Shown here: positions 41,817-45,533 of the stretch, piece after piece | How positions within the stretch are numbered: the stretch's first letter is position 1 | Layout: each line of letters opens with the position of its first letter | DNA from: JAKAWM01 sp049966695 | GTDB lineage: Bacteria > Actinomycetota > Acidimicrobiia > Acidimicrobiales > Palsa-688 | Reading direction: 5' to 3' | Assembly (NCBI GenBank): GCA_049966695.1 | Contig: JBMFUG010000012.1 | Location: forward strand, 1 to 45,533 | Length of the DNA: 45,533 bases | Position numbers and translations under genes: made by a program | The notes under the pieces: model-generated | Told to the model about the DNA's origin: nothing | What the model saw: the letters and a program-made list of their open reading frames with translations, nothing else | Database searches by the model: none

Positions 41817-43439
41817 ATGACTGTACTGGCCGAAGTGAGAGGGTCGAACGCGGCTTGGGAGGCGGGACGAGGCTCCAGGCGAGGGGACCCTGTTTTGACT
41901 CTGGTGGCAGTCGCCCTGGGCGTGATGATGGTGGCCCTCGACGCGACTATCGTGGCCGTGGCGAACCCGACGATCCAGTCCCACCTGCACGCCTCTTTGG
42001 CCGACATCCAATGGGTCACCAATGGCTACATGCTCGCGCTGGCGGTCACGTTGGTCACGATCGGCAAGGTGGGGGACCGCTTTGGGCACAAGAAGGTCTT
42101 CCTCACCGGGATGGTGGGCTTTGCCCTGTTCTCCGCTGGCATCGGCCTTTCGGGCGCGACGGCAAAGAGCATCTCGCTTGTGATCGCGTTCCGGGTGGCG
42201 CAAGGCATTTTTGGGGCGATGTTGATGCCGGCGGCGCTCGCGCTCATGCGTGAGACATTTCCCGTAGACATGCTTAATGAAGCCCTCGGTATTTGGGCAG
42301 GCGTCATCGGCGCCTCCACGGCGGCTGGCCCGATCGTGGGCGGCCTGCTGGTCGAGCATATCGACTGGGAGTCGTGCTTTTATGTGAACGTCGTCGTGGG
42401 CGCAATGGCTTTGGCCATGACGCTTGCCTTTGTCAGAGAGACTGCCCCGTCCCCGGCTGCCAGCTCCTTTGACATTGCCGGCGTCGCCCTGCTCTCTGCC
42501 GGCTTATTTTCCTTGATCTGGGCACTGATCAAGGCGCCGAGCTATGGATGGGGCAGCGCCCGCACCGTCGGGTTCTTTGTAGGGGCAGGGGTGGCGCTCG
42601 GGTTGTTCGTGTTATGGGAGCAGCGAGCAGCACAGCCGCTGCTGCCAATGCGCCTGTTCCGTTCGGTCTCGCTGTCTGTGGGCACGGTGCTCACGGCCTT
42701 GCTGATGTTCTCGCTGATGGGGTCAATGTTCTTCATGACCTTTTTCATGCAAGACGTTCATGGCTTCGACCCCGTAATGACGGGGGTGCGCATGTTGCCA
42801 CTTACGGGCGCTCTTATTATCGGGTCACCGGTCGCGGGCCTGTTGATCCATAAAGTAGGGCCACGGCTGCCGATGGCTCTTGGGCTGGTAATGAGCGCCT
42901 TGGGGTTGTTCGGGCTCTCCCGCCTCGGGGCAACGTCCAGCCCTGACGACGTCATTTTGTGGTTCATGCTTATCGGCTTGGGGTTGAGCCCAGTGATGGT
43001 CGGTGGCCCTGATGTCATTGTCGGCAACGCCCCCGTCGAGCTTGCCGGCGTCGCTGGTGGCATGACTAACACGGCTATGCAGGTCGGAGGGGTACTGGGC
43101 ACGTCGGTGCTGGGAGCTGTTATGTCGGCGAAAGTTGGTCATTTACTGCCTCTGCGCTGGGCCGAAGCGCACCTACCGGCATTAGCGGGTGAGAAGCTGG
43201 CCGAGGCCAAGTCGGTCGTGTCAGTCGGCGTCGCCCCGGTCCCAGCGGGCACATCCCACCAGGTGGTTGCAGCCATCACTAATATCGCTCACTCGACGTT
43301 TATGAGCGGCCTGGACGTGGCCTTCGTCATAGCGTCGGTCGTGATGCTCGCTGCTGGCGCTGTCGCGCTCCTGGTCAAACGCAACCTCGAAGCGGACGGG
43401 GGCGCAACCCGGGGGTCACCTGGCCTGAAGGCAACATAG
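41817..43439 (+). CDS. MFS drug exporter, DHA2 (EmrB/QacA) type, 14 helices
   Basis: The 540-residue inner-membrane proton-driven efflux protein starts at ATG 41817 behind GAGGAG. Motif D1-like VALDATIVAVANPTIQ is in helix 1, motif A is GKVGDRFGHKKVF and motif C-like is GVIGASTAAGPIVGGLL. These and the 14-helix length place it in the DHA2 drug:H+ antiporter group. The C-terminal helix ends in a basic tail. It is controlled by the divergent TetR if the palindrome works as inferred. Substrate cannot be predicted. Confidence 0.9.
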   Translation: MTVLAEVRGSNAAWEAGRGSRRGDPVLTLVAVALGVMMVALDATIVAVANPTIQSHLHASLADIQWVTNGYMLALAVTLVTIGKVGDRFGHKKVFLTGMVGFALFSAGIGLSGATAKSISLVIAFRVAQGIFGAMLMPAALALMRETFPVDMLNEALGIWAGVIGASTAAGPIVGGLLVEHIDWESCFYVNVVVGAMALAMTLAFVRETAPSPAASSFDIAGVALLSAGLFSLIWALIKAPSYGWGSARTVGFFVGAGVALGLFVLWEQRAAQPLLPMRLFRSVSLSVGTVLTALLMFSLMGSMFFMTFFMQDVHGFDPVMTGVRMLPLTGALIIGSPVAGLLIHKVGPRLPMALGLVMSALGLFGLSRLGATSSPDDVILWFMLIGLGLSPVMVGGPDVIVGNAPVELAGVAGGMTNTAMQVGGVLGTSVLGAVMSAKVGHLLPLRWAEAHLPALAGEKLAEAKSVVSVGVAPVPAGTSHQVVAAITNIAHSTFMSGLDVAFVIASVVMLAAGAVALLVKRNLEADGGATRGSPGLKAT

Positions 43440-43442
43440 CAG

Positions 43443-43472
43443 TTGACTCGCAAAAAGTGCCTGTGCTATAAG
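43443..43472 (+). promoter_or_regulatory. Sigma-70-like promoter with no obvious gene
   Basis: TTGACT at 43443-43448 and TATAAG at 43467-43472, spacer 18 bp, is among the closest consensus matches noticed in the window. It begins 4 bp after the MFS stop and points toward tRNA-Thr, 250 bp away. There is no open frame behind it, so it may drive the tRNA or a small RNA. Confidence 0.6.
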
Positions 43473-43476
43473 GGCG

Positions 43477-43499
43477 TTGGCCGGCGAAGAGGCCAAAGT
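43477..43499 (+). terminator. Short hairpin after the MFS gene
   Basis: TTGGCC at 43477-43482 pairs with GGCCAA at 43491-43496 across an 8-nt loop, followed by AGTTT. It could end the MFS transcript, or lie at the 5' end of the RNA from the promoter just upstream. Confidence 0.45.
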
Positions 43500-43720
43500 T
43501 TACTGCCAGCTGCCACGCTTTTTGAAACTGTGAAAACCTCGTGCACTATTTACTGGACGTCGTTCGCCCGGGGCCGGCCTTGACGACGATGGCACTAGTG
43601 GTGGTCGCCGACGTGGTCTTGCCACCTGCCGCTGCTTGTGCGACGAGGTGGCGGGCCGCTGTGACCTAGCCTGCTACGCTAAAGGTCAGATCGATCAAAG
43701 CACCAGCTCATAGAGCGCAA

Positions 43721-43793
43721 GCCCGAGTAGCTCAGTCGGCAGAGCGACGCACTCGTAATGCGTAGGTCACGAGTTCGATTCTCGTCTCGGGCT
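43721..43793 (+). tRNA. tRNA-Thr (anticodon CGT)
   Basis: A full cloverleaf can be drawn: acceptor GCCCGAG/CTCGGGC, D-arm GCTCAGTCGGCAGAGC, anticodon stem ACGCA/TGCGT with loop CTCGTAA (anticodon CGT at 43754-43756), variable loop AGGTC, and T-arm ACGAG-TTCGATT-CTCGT. The discriminator is T43793 and CCA is not encoded. It reads ACG. No repeated 3' fragment that would mark an integrated element was noticed downstream. Confidence 0.95.
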
Positions 43794-44184
43794 CCCCAAA
43801 ATCCCAGGTCAGGGGCCATATGAGGCCCGTCGCCACGGAGAGCGACGGCATTAAGGGTCCGAAAAGGGCCCGAGCCCGGGCCCTAAATCGCCCCTTAGCC
43901 CACAGCCCAACCCCACGTCTAGGTATGAGACACCCTTTGCCAACCCCCTTGTTGGAGACGGCGGCTCCTCCCTCCTTTATGCTGGAGCCCGGTGCTCTCC
44001 GGCACCCCGGCCCGCCGTCGGCGGTAGGCCGCCTGGCGACAACCAGGGCTGCTTCTATTGGGGTTATAGAGAACCTCTAGGGCACACACCGGGCCCCAGG
44101 TTTCCTGTGTCGTGGACAGTTTCTTTTGGGGTCGTCGTCACACCCACGACATATGTTCGGGGCCCATGGAGTTCTGGGCACAAA
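43794..44184. other. 391-bp gap between tRNA-Thr and the IS element
   Basis: No gene is supported. Two hairpins follow the tRNA: CCGTCGC/GCGACGG (43827-43848) and AGGGCCCG/CGGGCCCT (43865-43884). The second has TTTTC after it on the minus strand, so it could stop minus-strand transcription. An 86-codon plus-strand frame at 43820 is Pro/Ala/Arg-rich and looks spurious. Confidence 0.5.
43865..43884 (-). terminator. Hairpin with minus-strand T-tract
   Basis: An 8-bp perfect stem AGGGCCCG/CGGGCCCT with a 4-nt loop is followed by TTTTC when read on the minus strand. It could prevent readthrough from the IS side toward the tRNA. Confidence 0.5.
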
Positions 44185-44209
44185 GGCGCTTCTGGGTTCT
44201 TTGTGGGTA
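44185..44209. repeat. IS inverted repeat next to transposase 3' end
   Basis: It begins GGCGCTTCTGGGTTCTTTG and ends TGGGTA. It pairs with the copy at the window end at 20 of 25 positions. Confidence 0.8.
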
Positions 44210-44216
44210 GACCAGC

Positions 44217-45482
44217 TCACGGGGTGACTGGGTAGAGCTGGAGACCACCGAGATGGAACCAGGTCGCGGTCTTGAAGTGCTCCCGGTTGCGATAGCCGCG
44301 AGCGGAGGCCCGGATCGCCTGGATGCGGCTGTTGAGGCCCTCCGCGCCGGCATTGGTCACCCGGTGGGCGAAGTAGCTCATCAGCCCCGCCTCGTGGCGC
44401 TTTAGGGTGCGTGCCGCGTCGGTCACCGGCTGGAGACGGGAGCGGGTTGCCCAGAAGTACCAGCGCCGGAAGTGCTTCTCCCCCCAGCCCCGGCGCTTGT
44501 AGGACCAGAAGTGCCGCAGGCTCTCCTTGATCGCCCACGCCCGTGCGGTCTTGAGGTCACTGCCTTGAAGGGCGGCGAAGCGGTCCTGGTGACGCTCGGG
44601 GAGGTCCTCGGCTGAGTAGAGCCAGAGGTACTTCGTTCCAGAGAGGCTCTTGTCGCCGGCAGCGGCGAGCGCCCGGTGCTCCTGCTTGCGCACGGTGTCG
44701 ACGGCGCCGGTCAGGTACTTCATGAGGTGGTAGCGGTCGAAGACGATCTTTTGGTCCGCGTCAACGAGATGCTCGCGCGCAGAGCTGATGTAGGGGCCCC
44801 ACATGTCCATCGCCACCGCCTCGACCCGCGCGCGCTCCTCGGTGCTGAACTTCTCGAAGAAGCCGTCCAAGCTGGTCTGGCGCCGCTCGTCGGCAAGGTG
44901 CTCGACCGTGCCGGTGTCGATGTTCGACACGACGGTGATGTAGTCCTGGCCCCGGCCCGCTGCCTTCTCGTCGGCACCGATGCGGGCTGGGACGACGTGC
45001 GGCTTTCGTTGCAACCCTCGTGCGACCGCACGGTCCATCAGGTGCCACGCCTCGTCCTAGCTGAGCCGCAACAACCGGGCAGCGCCCTCGACGTCGCACT
45101 CTTTCAGCACGTCGATCGCCAGGCGCTCGAAGAGCACGGTGAAGCGGCTCATCGGCTCGGCCCACGGGAGGCTCACCTGCCGGGCTCCGTGGGTGGGGCA
45201 CGCCACGCGCGGGGGCCGGGCGTGCAGATAGGTCAAGAACGCGCAGCTGTCGAGATGGCGCCAGGACCGCTCCTCGGCGTGGTCATAGACGGGGAGCTCG
45301 ATGCCGCACTCAGGACAGGCGAACCGGGTGCGCTTGGGATGCTCCGCCCGCACGTCCACCCGGCCGCCATCGACGGACAGCTCGACCCGACTCACCTCCC
45401 AAGGGGCCACGATTCCCAACAGGTGCCGGTAGAGCTCGGTGTCACGCATCGCGCCATCGTCGCGAAGGGCCCCGACGTCCAT
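44217..45482 (-). pseudogene. ISL3-family transposase interrupted by an amber codon
   Basis: The frame is continuous for 422 codons except one in-frame TAG at 45057-45059, codon 142. Before it lies the N-terminal zinc-binding region (FACPECG, YLHARPPRVACPTHG) typical of ISL3 transposases. After it comes the DDE catalytic part: Asp in VVSNIDTGT, Asp in AVAMDMWGPY and Glu in TNAGAEGLNSRI, all retained. Context LRLS-stop-DEAW matches the family's LSWDEAW, so the stop is most simply a TGG to TAG change. ATG 45482 or 45449 would be the start. The element should be immobile alone unless amber is suppressed or another copy acts in trans. GC and codon use resemble the host, suggesting no very foreign origin. 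Confidence 0.88.
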
Positions 45483-45507
45483 CCAGCGGACATCAGTTCC
45501 ACGACGT

Positions 45508-45532
45508 TACCCACTCAAAAGCCGGAAGCGCC
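45508..45532. repeat. IS inverted repeat next to transposase 5' end
   Basis: Read inward on the minus strand it begins GGCGCTTCCGGCTTTTGAG and ends TGGGTA, the partner of 44185-44209. It finishes one base before the window end. Confidence 0.8.
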
Positions 45533-45533
45533 G

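Larger units (their letters stand above)
44185..45532 (-). mobile_element. ISL3-family insertion sequence
   Basis: About 1348 bp, bounded by imperfect 25-bp inverted repeats that match at 20 of 25 positions (44185-44209 and 45508-45532). Both ends begin GGCGCTTC on their outer side. It contains one transposase gene on the minus strand with an ISL3-type product. Only one base (45533) of the far flank is in the window, so the 8-bp target duplication typical of ISL3 cannot be checked; that base equals the first of GGCACAAA before the left end, which is only weakly informative. Confidence 0.85.

Noticed and set aside
43820..44080. An 86-codon frame between tRNA-Thr and the IS
   Set aside because: Its composition is Pro/Ala/Arg-rich, there is no ribosome-binding site, and it covers two hairpins.
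44106..44155. TGTCGTGGACAG and a nearby inverted CACGACA, resembling ends of an IS3/IS481-type element
   Set aside because: Only a short similarity, with no transposase fragment or second end nearby.
43721..44184. tRNA-Thr as an integration site for a genomic island
   Set aside because: I saw no duplicated tRNA 3' end and no integrase; the IS lies nearby but not in the tRNA.
1..45533. CRISPR arrays, prophage genes, toxin-antitoxin or biosynthetic clusters
   Set aside because: No regularly spaced repeats, phage structural genes or paired small toxin/antitoxin frames were found on reading through both strands.

Overview
The window is a chromosomal segment of a high-GC Gram-positive bacterium. 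Frequent GTG/TTG starts, the linked topA-tmk-holB genes, glnE, the PcrA-type helicase, a GuaB3-type enzyme and a CIRCE-controlled groESL operon fit Actinomycetota, and I would guess Acidimicrobiia. That placement is inferred from gene content and protein style; no database was searched.

Layout. 1-9.5 kb holds housekeeping genes on the + strand: the 3' part of tsaD, an S9 peptidase, groES-groEL, an LCP cell-wall ligase, a small conserved-looking protein, a Nudix hydrolase, a zinc-ribbon protein and a GuaB3-type IMP dehydrogenase relative. 9.5-18.5 kb holds pcrA (apparently starting at a non-canonical ATC), a minus-strand alpha/beta hydrolase, a lone fabF, and glnE and nadE placed head to head with 19 bp or slightly more between them. 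18.5-24.3 kb is a signalling stretch: an unrecognised 176-aa protein, a three-PAS GGDEF-EAL protein, a membrane-tailed HAD phosphatase divergent from a PhoU protein, and an RsbW-like kinase. 24.3-31.5 kb carries a K+-independent-type H+-pyrophosphatase behind a long leader, then topA-tmk-holB.

31.5-43.4 kb is accessory and mostly minus strand: a polar amino-acid ABC transporter, an ArsR-FmdE-TauE/SafE locus with a 20-bp tandem repeat before fmdE, a ribose-type sugar ABC operon behind two LacI-type operators but with no local repressor, and a TetR/MFS efflux pair with a palindrome between them. 43.4-45.5 kb holds a promoter-like sequence with no assigned product, tRNA-Thr(CGT), and an ISL3-type insertion sequence. 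Its inverted repeats can be matched at both ends, its transposase is broken by one in-frame amber codon, and its outer end lies one base from the window end.

Recurring theme. Short duplications of 14-27 bp occur in or next to five genes (nudix, fabF tail, glnE linker, hppA ribosome-binding region, fmdE upstream), which suggests replication slippage is active in this lineage. The best candidates for something undescribed are the ArsR-FmdE-TauE locus, the 176-aa protein beside the cyclic-di-GMP enzyme, and the gene-less promoter before tRNA-Thr. No CRISPR array, prophage or recognisable defence or biosynthetic cluster was seen.
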